Assembly: GCA_024281175.1 (NCBI GenBank)
Contig: JAMJTW010000009.1
Location: 59,037 to 102,808, forward strand
From: Candidatus Thiovulum imperiosus
Lineage (GTDB): Bacteria > Campylobacterota > Campylobacteria > Campylobacterales > Thiovulaceae
Length of the DNA: 43,772 nucleotides
Direction of reading: 5' to 3'
Shown here: one piece after another, positions 32,049-40,356 of the stretch
Numbering within the stretch: the stretch's first letter is position 1
Layout: each line of letters opens with the position of its first letter
Translations under genes and position numbers: made by a program
The notes under the pieces: generated by a model
Databases searched by the model: none
Told to the model about the DNA's origin: nothing
Seen by the model: the letters and a program-made list of their open reading frames with translations, nothing else

Positions 32049-35000
32049 CTACTCCATCTCTAAATAGTCTTGAATTGGATTTACTTCAAAACGGTGTTGG
32101 TTCATCTCTTTTAGGGCTTCTGCCGTAGCTTTGGTTGCTGAAAGAGTTGTAAAGTAAGGAATATTTTCTCGAAGAACAGTTTGTCGTATCTGTTTTGCAT
32201 CAGATTTAGAAGCACGATTGTCGGAAGTATTTACAACAAAAGCGATTTCACCATTCTTAAGTTTGTCATCAATATTAGGTCGTCCCTCACTAACTTTAAG
32301 AACAACTTCACTCTGGATACCATTTTCAGCAAAATACTTATGAGTTCCAGAAGTAGCAACAAGTTTAAAACCTAAGTCGATGAGGTCTTGAGCTATTTCA
32401 AGAGAGTGAGATTTGTCAATATCTGTTAGAGAAAGGAACACTTTTCCACTTCTTGGAATTGGGTTTTTAGAAGCGAGTTGCGATTTTGCAAAAGAGGTTG
32501 GAAAAGTTTCTGAAATCCCCATAACTTCACCAGTTGATTTCATTTCAGGCGAAAGAAGTAAATCTGCTCCATCCAGTTTGTTGAATGGGAAAACTGCTTC
32601 TTTCACAGCGATATGATTTTTAAGTTTCGGTTTTAAAATATCTCCATCTCGGTATACAACTTCGTATTTGTCATAAAATCTTAGAGCTTCCTCCAACTTT
32701 TCACCCAACATAACTCTAGTTGCAACTTTTGCAAGTGGAATACCCGTTGTTTTTGAGACAAATGGAACTGTTCGTGAAGCTCGTGGATTTACCTCAATTA
32801 GGAAAACCTCATCATTATAAATTGCGTATTGAGTATTCATAAGTCCTCGAACACCCAAGCCAAGAGCGATAGTTCGAGTTGTCTCATCTATTTCAGCAAG
32901 AATTTTTTCTGAAATAGAGACTGTTGGTAGCGAACAAGCCGAGTCTCCAGAGTGAATTCCAGCCTCTTCAATATGTTGCATAACTCCACCAACATAAACA
33001 CTCTTTCCGTCCGAAATTGCATCAACATCTAATTCTATCGCTCTATCTAAAAATTGGTCTATCAGAACTGGAGAGTCGTTGCTTACAGAAACAGCTTCGT
33101 CCATATAGTTTTCGAGTTCCTCTTTGTTATATACAATTCTCATAGCTCTACCACCGAGAACATATGATGGTCGAACAAGAACTGGATATCCAATTTCGTA
33201 AGCTATTCGATACGCCTCCTCTTTTGTATAAGCAGTACCATTTTCAGGCTGTTTCAAATTGTGATTTCTAAGAAATCGTGCAAACTTTTCTCGGTCTTCT
33301 GCAATATCTATTACAGATGCTTGAGTTCCCGCAATATTTGCACCATACTCTGTAAGTGCATTTGCAAGTTTTAATGGTGTCTGTCCTCCAAAATGGACGA
33401 TGATACCGTCTGGCTCTTCTCGGTCGATTACAGAAGAGACATGTTCAAAATCGATAGGTTCAAAGTAGAGTTTATCACTTGTATCGTAATCAGTAGAGAC
33501 TGTTTCAGGATTACAGTTATACATAATACTTTCGACACCCATATCTTTGAGAGCAAATGAGGCGTGAACACAGCAGTAGTCAAATTCGATACCTTGTCCA
33601 ATTCGGTTTGGACCTCCACCAAGAATTAGAACTTTCTTCTTTCGACTCTTCTCATCTTCTATCTCTTCCAACTGGTTCTTCTCAATAGTAGAGTAGAGAT
33701 ATGGAGTTAGTGCTTCAAACTCTGCTGAACAGGTATCAACTTCATTATATTGGTGTTTAATTCCAAGTCGCTTTCGAGATACTCGAACTTGGGTTTCAGA
33801 AAAGCCCGAAAGTTCAGCGATTTTTGAGTCTGAAAATCCCATACTTTTTGCTTCTCGAAGTAGTGTTTCATTTTGAAGAATTGAGTAGTCGATACTCTCT
33901 TCAAACTTTACAAGCTCTTCGATATGGTAGAGAAACCAAGGGTCGATTTTACACATTCCAAAAATGCTCTCAACACTTTCACCCCGTCGAAACGCTTCAG
34001 CAACATAGAGAACTCTGTCACTATTTGGTCGTCGAAGTTCATGAAAAACTACATCATCTGGAATACCTCGAAATTTTTTGAAACCATCTAAACCAGTCTC
34101 AAGACTCTGAAGAGCTTTCTGAATAGACTCTTTGAAAGTTCGACCCATCGCCATAACTTCACCAACAGATTTCATAGAAGTTCCAAGAGTAGAAGATGCT
34201 TCTGGAAATTTCTCAAAAGTAAATCGTGGAATTTTCGTTACGACATAGTCGATAACAGGTTCAAAAGAAGCTGGAGTTCCTGTAATGTCGTTTGTGATTT
34301 CGTCTAAAGTGTAGCCGACCGCAAGTAGAGTAGCCACTTTTGCAATTGGATATCCAGTAGCCTTACTTGCAAGAGCAGAGCTTCTTGAAACTCTCGGGTT
34401 CATCTCGATTACAGTCATTCGCCCATTCTCTGGATTTACCGCAAATTGAACATTACTACCACCTGTATCAACTCCAATTTCTCGCAAGATGTCAAAAGAG
34501 AGATTTCGCATATGTTGATACTCTTTATCAGTCAGAGTTAGAGCTGGAGCAATTGTAATAGAGTCTCCTGTATGAACTCCCATCGGGTCGAAGTTTTCGA
34601 TTGAGCAGACGATGATACAGTTATCTTCCCTATCTCGAATTACTTCCATCTCATACTCTTTCCAACCAAGAAGAGACTCCTCAATTAGAATTTCTGTAAT
34701 TGGAGAGATGTCAAGCCCTTTTTGAGCAATTTCCTTGAACTCTTCTATATTGTAAGCTACACCACTTCCACCACCTGCGAGAGTAAAAGAGGCTCTAATG
34801 ATTAGTGGAAATCCAATCTCATTTGTTACAGCAATAGCCTCTTCCAAAGTGTAGGCGTATTTCGATTTTGGTAAGTCAATACCAAGTTTCTGCATCGCCT
34901 CTTTAAATTTCTGTCGGTCTTCACCTTTTTTTATCGCTTCAGGTTTTGCACCAAGAAACTCAATTCCCTCTAACATTCCCTTTTCATGCATACTCATTGC

Positions 35001-35294
35001 AACATTTAGCGCCGTCTGCCCTCCCATTGTTGGAAGAATTGCATCGATACTCTCCTTTTTTATAATGTCAGCAATTACATTTTCATCGATAGGCTCAATA
35101 TATGTCCTATCAGCAAATTCAGGGTCAGTCATGATAGTAGCGGGATTGGAATTTATTAGAACTACTCGATACCCCAAACTTTTCAGAGTCTTTACAGCTT
35201 GAGTTCCAGAGTAGTCAAATTCAGAGGCTTGTCCAATTACAATTGGTCCTGAACCAATTAGCAGTATCGTTTTTATATCTTCTCGTTTTCCCAT
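32049..35294 (-). CDS. carB: Carbamoyl-phosphate synthase, large subunit
   Basis: 1081 residues, full length. Two ATP-grasp halves are visible: [20 protein letters not shown] and later [31 protein letters not shown] and [26 protein letters not shown] near residue 830. An oligomerisation region lies between them, and an MGS-like allosteric domain is at the C-terminus ([18 protein letters not shown]). The enzyme makes carbamoyl phosphate for arginine and pyrimidines using ammonia from CarA. carA is not adjacent. About 340 bp of repeat-rich DNA separates it from the divergent surface-protein gene. Confidence 0.97.
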   Translation of the reverse strand: MGKREDIKTILLIGSGPIVIGQASEFDYSGTQAVKTLKSLGYRVVLINSNPATIMTDPEFADRTYIEPIDENVIADIIKKESIDAILPTMGGQTALNVAMSMHEKGMLEGIEFLGAKPEAIKKGEDRQKFKEAMQKLGIDLPKSKYAYTLEEAIAVTNEIGFPLIIRASFTLAGGGSGVAYNIEEFKEIAQKGLDISPITEILIEESLLGWKEYEMEVIRDREDNCIIVCSIENFDPMGVHTGDSITIAPALTLTDKEYQHMRNLSFDILREIGVDTGGSNVQFAVNPENGRMTVIEMNPRVSRSSALASKATGYPIAKVATLLAVGYTLDEITNDITGTPASFEPVIDYVVTKIPRFTFEKFPEASSTLGTSMKSVGEVMAMGRTFKESIQKALQSLETGLDGFKKFRGIPDDVVFHELRRPNSDRVLYVAEAFRRGESVESIFGMCKIDPWFLYHIEELVKFEESIDYSILQNETLLREAKSMGFSDSKIAELSGFSETQVRVSRKRLGIKHQYNEVDTCSAEFEALTPYLYSTIEKNQLEEIEDEKSRKKKVLILGGGPNRIGQGIEFDYCCVHASFALKDMGVESIMYNCNPETVSTDYDTSDKLYFEPIDFEHVSSVIDREEPDGIIVHFGGQTPLKLANALTEYGANIAGTQASVIDIAEDREKFARFLRNHNLKQPENGTAYTKEEAYRIAYEIGYPVLVRPSYVLGGRAMRIVYNKEELENYMDEAVSVSNDSPVLIDQFLDRAIELDVDAISDGKSVYVGGVMQHIEEAGIHSGDSACSLPTVSISEKILAEIDETTRTIALGLGVRGLMNTQYAIYNDEVFLIEVNPRASRTVPFVSKTTGIPLAKVATRVMLGEKLEEALRFYDKYEVVYRDGDILKPKLKNHIAVKEAVFPFNKLDGADLLLSPEMKSTGEVMGISETFPTSFAKSQLASKNPIPRSGKVFLSLTDIDKSHSLEIAQDLIDLGFKLVATSGTHKYFAENGIQSEVVLKVSEGRPNIDDKLKNGEIAFVVNTSDNRASKSDAKQIRQTVLRENIPYFTTLSATKATAEALKEMNQHRFEVNPIQDYLEME

Positions 35295-35344
35295 TCATTT
35301 CTCTTTTTAAGAAATTATATCTTGATAGCTCTTTTACTCGATTT

Positions 35345-35483
35345 GTCATTTCGAACCCTTTAGGGTGAGAAATCTTTTATTTAGTAAAACGATAAGTTTC
35401 CAAGATTTCTGTATCACTACACTCATATCGAAAACGAAGTTTCTCTAAATGACAAGAGAGGTAGAAACCTATTTGGTTAGTCA
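35345..35483 (-). repeat. Composite dispersed repeat, copy 1 (inverted orientation)
   Basis: Begins GTCATTTCGAACCCTTTAGG (35345) and ends AAATGACAAGAGAG, then CTATTTGGTTAGTC (35470-35483). Read on the minus strand it aligns closely with copy 4 (43611-43690): ACCAAATAGG, TTCT.CCTCT, TTGTCATTT, AAATCTTG.AAACTTATCG. It fills most of the carB upstream region. Confidence 0.7.
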
Positions 35484-35518
35484 ATGAAAGTTATTATAAA
35501 ATCATTAAATATTTTTAG

Positions 35519-35644
35519 GTAATCACTCAGCCCCAAAGCGTAATTTCGACCGACCGTTAAGGGAGTGGAGAAATCTCCATATGGAAAATAGATTTCTCGA
35601 CAAGCTCGAAATGACGGAGTCCTAGAGAGTACCTGAGTGGTTAC
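35519..35644. repeat. 126-bp element with 12-bp terminal inverted repeats (MITE-like)
   Basis: GTAATCACTCAG at 35519-35530 is matched by CTGAGTGGTTAC at 35633-35644 (11 of 12 complementary). Inside, 35591-35615 is a 25-bp block GATTTCTCGACAAG followed by CTCGAAATGAC, identical to 39465-39489. No ORF of note. It ends 20 bases before the surface-protein ATG and may carry its promoter. With copy 1 of the composite repeat it accounts for the whole gap 35295-35663. Confidence 0.55.
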
Positions 35645-35663
35645 ATTTTTAGAAAGGATTTCT

Positions 35664-37779
35664 ATGAAAAAGTTTTTTATCTTTGTGCTTTTTAGCACTT
35701 TTGCTTTGGCTGAAAATTTTTCAGTCTCAACCACTGCCGAGTTGCGACATGCACTCAAAATTGTTGCCGACAACAACGATAGCGATACAATTGTTCTGCA
35801 AGAGGGTTTTTACTCTGTTGTTGATGATGGTATTGGTCAGCTTGATTTCAATTCAACAGAAGATTACAATCTCACTCTTGTTGGAGATGGAAATGTAACC
35901 CTTTCAGGTTATGAACTCTCTCGAGTTTTCTACATCAACACAAATGGTGGAGTTATTTTCAGCAATCTCAACTTTGTTGACGGTTTTACAACTGGATATG
36001 GTGGAGCTATCTATATTGCGAAAAGTAAAGATATTGAGATTTGGGACTCAAACTTCTCAAATAATAAGGCAAATTCTGGAGGAGCGATTTATAATGTTGG
36101 AACAGAAAAAGAGTACATTTCAGGCTATTACGATGAAAATGGAAATTATGTATATGGATATTGGACATATCACTCTCTAAAAATTTTCGACTCAACTTTC
36201 ACTTCTAACTCTTCTGATGATGGAGGAGCGATTTCTGGTGATAATAATGAGATAACAAACTCTTCTTTCACTTCTAACTCTTCTTATTTTGAAGGAGCTA
36301 TTTCTGGTGATAATAGATAATAATGAGATAACAAACTCTTCTTTCACTTCTAACTCTTCTTCTGATTTTGGAGGAGCTATTTATGGTTCAGCAAATATTT
36401 TAAATTCCCTTTTTATTGGAAATAGTGCTAGAAATGGTGGAGCTTTCTATTTAACAGGTCCATCAGAGCTAATTGGTTTAACAGTTGTTGATAATTTTAC
36501 AACCTCATCAACAGGAAAAGGTTCAGCTATCTACTCAACTGCACCTCTAAAAGTTGCTTACTCTGTTTTTGACAACAATCATTATGCTTGGCATTCAGCA
36601 ACAGAGATTTCTGAAACTAGTTTGATTGATGGAAATTTTAGTAAAACTTTTCAAGATAATTATTACAAAATCTATCTACCAACAGATGGAAATTTAACAA
36701 TTGAGACAAATAGCTCTTTTGAAGTTTATACATATCTTTATGATTTTGAAGGAACTGAATTAGATTATAAGTATAGCTACTCCTCTTCAACAATTTCAAA
36801 AGAGCTACTCTCTGGAACTTATTATATAGAAACTAATAATGAGGGTAATGACATAGGCTCTTACACTCTTCAAACCTCTTTTGATAGTTCTGGAGTTGCA
36901 ACGGGAGAATCAGAAGATAGAAACACATCTCTAATCTTCTACCCTGATTTCTCAGGCAAAAACTTCTTCTCTCTCTTCTCAAACTATATTGACTCTTCTC
37001 GAATTTTTGGTGAAGTTGATTTTGAGAGTTCAAATATTCAACCGAGTGAGAGTGATACTCTTTTCAACTTTGAATATAAACTTGATGCAAACTCAACTCT
37101 AATTGATGCAGGTGGAACTTTAGACACTGGAGCCTTAATCCACTCTTTTGGAGACCTTTCAACTCTTGGCGATATTGAGTGTAATGAGAGAGTTGTTGGC
37201 GATGCTATCGACCTTGGAGCTTTTGAATTTGGTGGAATTGATGGAAATAGTTGTGGAGTTGAAAATAATTTGAGCGAGACCTCATCGGAATTGGTAAAAA
37301 TTGAAAGTGGTTGGTCTCTTCGTGCTGTTGATATGAATGTTTCAGATATTCCTGTTGATGTCTCAATCGTTTGGACATATTCAAATGGAAACTGGTCAGC
37401 TTTCTCTCCAGATGGTTCAATGAGTGAAAAAATCACAAATGCTGGTTTTGATATGACAACAGATACTCTGTCTTCTGAAAATGGAACTTGGTTTAAAAGT
37501 AATCTAGATTTCGATTTGGTTATAGCAAAACCTGAAACTGATTTCCAAACTCCAACTCCACCTAGTTTAGTTGCTGAAAATCTTGGTTGGAATTTGCTTG
37601 GAACTGCTCGTGAGCTTCCTGCTGAAGTTATCTCTTGTCAAAATGGTGAAAAAACTTTGATGTGGAAATTTTTTCAAGGTGAATGGCTTCTTTTTGCTCC
37701 AAATATCAATCCATCTCTTTACGATTTGATGTTTAATACTCTTTTAGCAAATGAAGGCTTTTGGGTTCTCTGCGAGTGA
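35664..37779 (+). pseudogene. Beta-helix surface protein with PPC-like domain, broken by a 7-bp duplication
   Basis: Start ATG 35664 (AGAAAGGA upstream) with a signal peptide (KKFFIFVLFSTFALAE). The first frame stops at 36320 after the tandem duplication GATAATA (36309-36315 and 36316-36322); the rest continues in another frame to 37779. Removing seven bases gives one 702-residue ORF. The intact form would have a right-handed beta-helix with 23-residue coils (DNNEITNSSFTSNSS, GGAISG), a pre-peptidase C-terminal-like domain (about 36620-36890: YYKIYLPTDGNLTIETNS, GTYYIETNNEGNDIGSYTLQ) and two related C-terminal modules with GWSLRAVDM/GWNLLGTAR and GTWF/GFWV. Probably secreted or on the surface. 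It may be a pseudogene, phase-variable, or a sequence error. Confidence 0.75.
36234..36362 (+). repeat. 69-bp tandem repeat in the beta-helix gene with a 7-bp slippage site
   Basis: The unit beginning TCTGGTGATAATAATGAGAT and running through AACTCTTCTTTCACTTCTAA is repeated with few changes. At the boundary between units GATAATA is doubled (36309-36322), which shifts the frame. Confidence 0.8.
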
Positions 37780-37790
37780 AAAACGGGATT

Positions 37791-37971
37791 GACCAAATAG
37801 TTTTTTCAGGGCAAAACACCCTGAGGAAGTAAAATAACCGAAGAGTCTTTTTTAGACTCTTCACATTCGTTCAGAGTGAAAGCCCCGCTTTGTCATTTCG
37901 AAATGAGCATAGCGATTGAGAAATCTTAAAAACCTGAAAAGGATTTCTCACCCTAAAGGGTTTGAAATGAC
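37791..37971 (+). repeat. Composite dispersed repeat, copy 2
   Basis: GACCAAATAG at 37791-37800, then the two hairpins above, then an 80-bp imperfect hairpin at 37892-37971 (GTCATTTCGAAATGAG, GAGAAATC, GATTTCTCACCCTAAAGGG, TTTGAAATGAC). The 80-bp part is almost identical to 39507-39586. The stretch between the surface-protein stop and 38026 holds no gene. Confidence 0.75.
37807..37862 (+). terminator. Two hairpins after the surface-protein gene
   Basis: CAGGG (37807-37811) with CCCTG (37819-37823), then GAAGAGTC (37840-37847), 7-base loop, GACTCTTC (37855-37862). The second has the arms also seen at 21025 and 32010. Confidence 0.6.
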
Positions 37972-38026
37972 ATGCTTCTCCACTCTGAAAGAGTTTTACA
38001 ACCGAATAGTCTTTTTGGAGTGGGTG

Positions 38027-38233
38027 TTAAGAATTCAATTTTTCTCGTAAATATTTTTCTCGTTCATCTGCTGAAAGTCTCTCAAGAAGTTCAAGGTATT
38101 CAATAACATATTTTGGAATTCCTATATTTTTCCATTTTTGAATTCCACTATAAGAGATTTCCAAAATATTTGAAAAATCTTTTATTGAAGCTCTATGTTT
38201 TTTGAGAGTTTTTTTAAACTCATTATATTCCAT
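38027..38233 (-). CDS. Small helix-turn-helix regulator (68 aa), paralogue of 8690-8896
   Basis: Start ATG 38233 is chosen because AGGA lies just upstream and it gives exactly 68 residues, like the paralogue; an ATG at 38251 is also open. FKKTLKKHRASIKDFSNILEIS, SGIQKWKN and GIPKYVIEYLELLER form an HTH plus a hydrophobic helix aligning with LKSELKSIGMTQKEFAEF, NTVSRWIRE and MPKWVKLLIENYRK of the other copy. It is divergent from the BRO-N nuclease gene and probably represses it. Confidence 0.75.
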   Translation of the reverse strand: MEYNEFKKTLKKHRASIKDFSNILEISYSGIQKWKNIGIPKYVIEYLELLERLSADEREKYLREKLNS

Positions 38234-38253
38234 CAAATTCCTCAAATACATTT

Positions 38254-38275
38254 TTAAAATATATACTATTTAAAC
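38254..38275. promoter_or_regulatory. AT-rich operator candidate similar to 8897-8917
   Basis: TTAAAATATATACTATTTAA, continuing AC, just upstream of the HTH start. It matches the minus strand of 8897-8917 with about one indel and two changes. Confidence 0.35.
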
Positions 38276-38306
38276 AAAGATATATATTCAAGGTAATTTT
38301 TAAGGT

Positions 38307-38328
38307 TATATTAAATAATTTTAATATA
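38307..38328. promoter_or_regulatory. AT-rich inverted repeat in the divergent intergenic region
   Basis: TATATTAAATA (38307-38317) against ATTTTAATATA (38318-38328), 9 of 11 positions complementary, midway between the HTH gene and the BRO-N gene. Possible second operator; AT-richness weakens the case. Confidence 0.3.
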
Positions 38329-38418
38329 CACTCTTAAAAATAGAGCGATTTAGTGGTGTATCGTGTTCACCAAAACTATGAAATTCCACAAATCGCAAAA
38401 TCAATCAAAGGATAGATT

Positions 38419-39273
38419 TTGGAGATTATATCAAAAGAGTTTAATGGTTTTAATGTTCGGATAGTGCTATCAAACGGCACAGAGTTATTTATTGCAAAAG
38501 ATATTGCAGAACTCTTAAAGTATAAAAGACCAGCAAAAGCGGTAAATGATAATTGCAAAAATGTTATTAATCTTAATGAAATATTAAATAGTTCAATTCA
38601 AAGACTATTTGAAAAAAGTGATATTGAATATTTTCGTAAAACTTTTGGAACTAGGTGGGCAAACACACAATTCATTAAAGAGTCTGATGTTTGGCGACTA
38701 ATTCACAAAAGTCAAAAAGTTACAGAACAAGAAAAGAAAAATATTGTAAATTTCTTTGACTTTACAAAAACAGAAATATTTACCTCAAGGCAAGAAATAG
38801 AGTTTGGAAAAGAACTAAAAAATTTCATAAAAACTATTTACAATTTAGAAGTTCAAACCCAATATTTTGTAAAAAATTACAAGCTGGATTTTTATATTCC
38901 AGAACTCAACTTAGCTATTGAGTTTGATGAAAAACACCACAAATATCAAAAAGAAGAAGATAAGAAAAGAGAAAATGAAATTAAAAATATTTTAAATTGC
39001 AAATTTGTTCGAGTTTCTGAAGAGCAATCTATTGGAGAACAATTAGGCTTAGTAATGAAAGCAATAAATGAAGAACCTAAAAAAGAGATTTCTCTTTCAA
39101 AACGGCAAAAACAGATTTTAGAATATTTACAAAATCAAAAACTTTCAACAAAAGAGTTGTCTAAAAAACTTGGTTTTTCAAAATCAACGATTTTGAAGGA
39201 CTTAAAATTTCTTATTGAAAATGAACAGATAGAAAAAGTTAAAAGCGGAAGAAATGTTTTCTATAAAGCCTAA
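38419..39273 (+). CDS. BRO-N / Vsr-DUF559-like nuclease / winged-helix fusion protein
   Basis: 284 residues, TTG start with AAAGGA six bases upstream. Three parts are visible. Residues 1-about 110 are a BRO-N domain (FNGFNVRIVLSNGTELFIAKDIAELLKY, FIKESDVWRLIHKSQKVTEQEK). About 128-215 resemble the Vsr/DUF559 PD-(D/E)XK fold (LEVQTQYFVKNYKLDFYIP, LNLAIEFDEKHH, FVRVSEEQSIGEQLG). About 222-284 form a winged helix (RQKQILEYLQNQKLSTKELSKKLGFSKSTILKDLKFLIEN). BRO-N proteins are DNA-binding, phage-associated factors; the nuclease part suggests DNA cleavage. The N-terminus aligns with the KilA-N protein at 8989. It is divergent from its HTH neighbour. Role unknown; phage-derived selfish or defence gene are both possible. 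Confidence 0.78.
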   Translation: MEIISKEFNGFNVRIVLSNGTELFIAKDIAELLKYKRPAKAVNDNCKNVINLNEILNSSIQRLFEKSDIEYFRKTFGTRWANTQFIKESDVWRLIHKSQKVTEQEKKNIVNFFDFTKTEIFTSRQEIEFGKELKNFIKTIYNLEVQTQYFVKNYKLDFYIPELNLAIEFDEKHHKYQKEEDKKRENEIKNILNCKFVRVSEEQSIGEQLGLVMKAINEEPKKEISLSKRQKQILEYLQNQKLSTKELSKKLGFSKSTILKDLKFLIENEQIEKVKSGRNVFYKA

Positions 39274-39464
39274 ACTTTTTTCCAACAGAACTCGGAAAGT
39301 TACACGGTATTTCAGGAAGAGAAACGAATTTGAAACTTGAGGCTTTAGGCTTCCAAGTTTCCGAAAACGGAGTTTGGAAACTTACCGAAAGCGGAAAAGA
39401 GTTTGGAATGGAATTTGGAGGGAAGTTTTCCCAACTCAAATGGAAACTTCAAACTCTTCTTTGA
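39267..39464 (+). pseudogene. Remnant of a KilA-N/antirepressor C-terminal domain
   Basis: In a frame different from the BRO-N gene, and without any start codon, this stretch reads PTELGKLHGISGRETNLKLE, GVWKLTESGKEFGMEFGGKF and LKWKLQTLL before TGA at 39462-39464. The pattern ELGK, G-S-x-K/R-x-x-N, then LTExGxEFG matches the C-terminal winged-helix of the KilA-N protein at 8989 (GISAKKLNQIL, SLTEKGLEFGKNL). It is probably the tail of a lost antirepressor gene replaced upstream by the BRO-N fusion. Confidence 0.6.
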
Positions 39465-39489
39465 GATTTCTCGACAAGCTCGAAATGAC
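39465..39489. repeat. 25-bp dispersed repeat block
   Basis: Identical to 35591-35615 (GATTTCTCGACAAG then CTCGAAATGAC). It has the outer ends of the larger hairpin repeat and lies directly after the antirepressor remnant. Confidence 0.7.
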
Positions 39490-39506
39490 GGGGTTTCCTC
39501 TTTTTT

Positions 39507-39624
39507 GTCATTTCGAAATGAGCGAAGCGATTGAGAAATCTTAAAAACATGGAAAGGATTTCTCACCCTAAAGGGTTCGAAATGACATGTAGGTTGTTAA
39601 AGCCTAAAAATACTCTATTTGGTC
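39507..39624 (-). repeat. Composite dispersed repeat, copy 3 (inverted orientation)
   Basis: The 80-bp imperfect hairpin GTCATTTCGAAATGAGCGAA to GGTTCGAAATGAC occupies 39507-39586 and is followed at 39615-39624 by CTATTTGGTC, the complement of GACCAAATAG. With the remnant it fills the gap 39274-39666; no intact gene is visible there. Confidence 0.75.
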
Positions 39625-39666
39625 AGTCCCCAAAAAAATATGTAAAAATTTTAAAAAGGAGAAATT

Positions 39667-40356
39667 ATGGTAATTTTCAGAGCAAAGATAACTCAAAATC
39701 TTCCAATTTTTGATGTGATTTCAAGATTAGTACAAGGTTTTATTTACAGAAAAGTAGCTCCTTATGAGCATGATGGTTTTACACACTCTACGGGAAAAAT
39801 ATTTAAATCTTCAACTTTCAAGTTTGAGTATCGGAGAGACTCTTCAGATTTCAAATTACTTTTCTCTTCGCTAATTCCAGAAACAGAAGAGAAATTTGCA
39901 AAGTATGTGGCAGAGCATGGTTTAGAGTTGGGCAGTATAATTTTAGAAGAGCAAGAGGTGGAGTATCGTCGCAGGGAGTGGAGAAGTAATAAGATTATAT
40001 TTTGGGCAAATGTCTTAATGATTTCAAAAACTGAAAAAGGTAGACGAGAATTTTTAAAACCAACTGATGAGAAATTTCTACCAAATTTAAAAAATCACTC
40101 TTTTCAAAAATTTGAGACTCTTTTTCAAAGAGACTATTTTGGTGGTTGGGAACTTGAAATTTTAAAAAGTAGTGAAAAACCTACTAAACTCTACTACAAC
40201 AAAAAACCCTATTTCACTTGGGGTGCTAAATATCAATTACAAGCCGACCCTGAAATGATAAATATGCTTTTGAGTTCTGGAATTGGTGGACAAACTATGA
40301 AAGGTTTTGGAATGATGCAAGTTGAGAGAGAAAACTTTCTGGAGAGAGATAGTTAG
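39667..40356 (+). CDS. cas6: Cas6-type CRISPR RNA endoribonuclease, orphan
   Basis: 229 residues, ATG with AAGGAG upstream. The C-terminal glycine-rich loop GIGGQTMKGFGM (205-216) followed by a hydrophobic strand is the hallmark of Cas6. The N-terminal RAMP fold fits: QGFIYRKVAPYEHDGFTHST (His35 and His40 are candidate catalytic residues), FKSSTFKFEYRRDSSDFKLLFSS, and HGLELGSIILEEQEVEYRRREW. Cas6 cuts pre-crRNA within repeat hairpins. No other cas gene and no repeat-spacer array are in the window. It lies next to dispersed hairpin repeats and phage-type genes. Its end overlaps the convergent glycosyltransferase by four bases. A remote RAMP-like protein of other function is possible. Confidence 0.82.
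   Translation: MVIFRAKITQNLPIFDVISRLVQGFIYRKVAPYEHDGFTHSTGKIFKSSTFKFEYRRDSSDFKLLFSSLIPETEEKFAKYVAEHGLELGSIILEEQEVEYRRREWRSNKIIFWANVLMISKTEKGRREFLKPTDEKFLPNLKNHSFQKFETLFQRDYFGGWELEILKSSEKPTKLYYNKKPYFTWGAKYQLQADPEMINMLLSSGIGGQTMKGFGMMQVERENFLERDS

Noticed and set aside
33428-34558. Several plus- and minus-strand frames inside carB
   Set aside because: All are short, lack starts with ribosome sites, and lie within a fully conserved essential gene.
35345-35644. Non-coding RNA gene in the carB upstream gap
   Set aside because: The structure is explained by dispersed repeats; I see no promoter-hairpin-terminator arrangement specific to an RNA gene.
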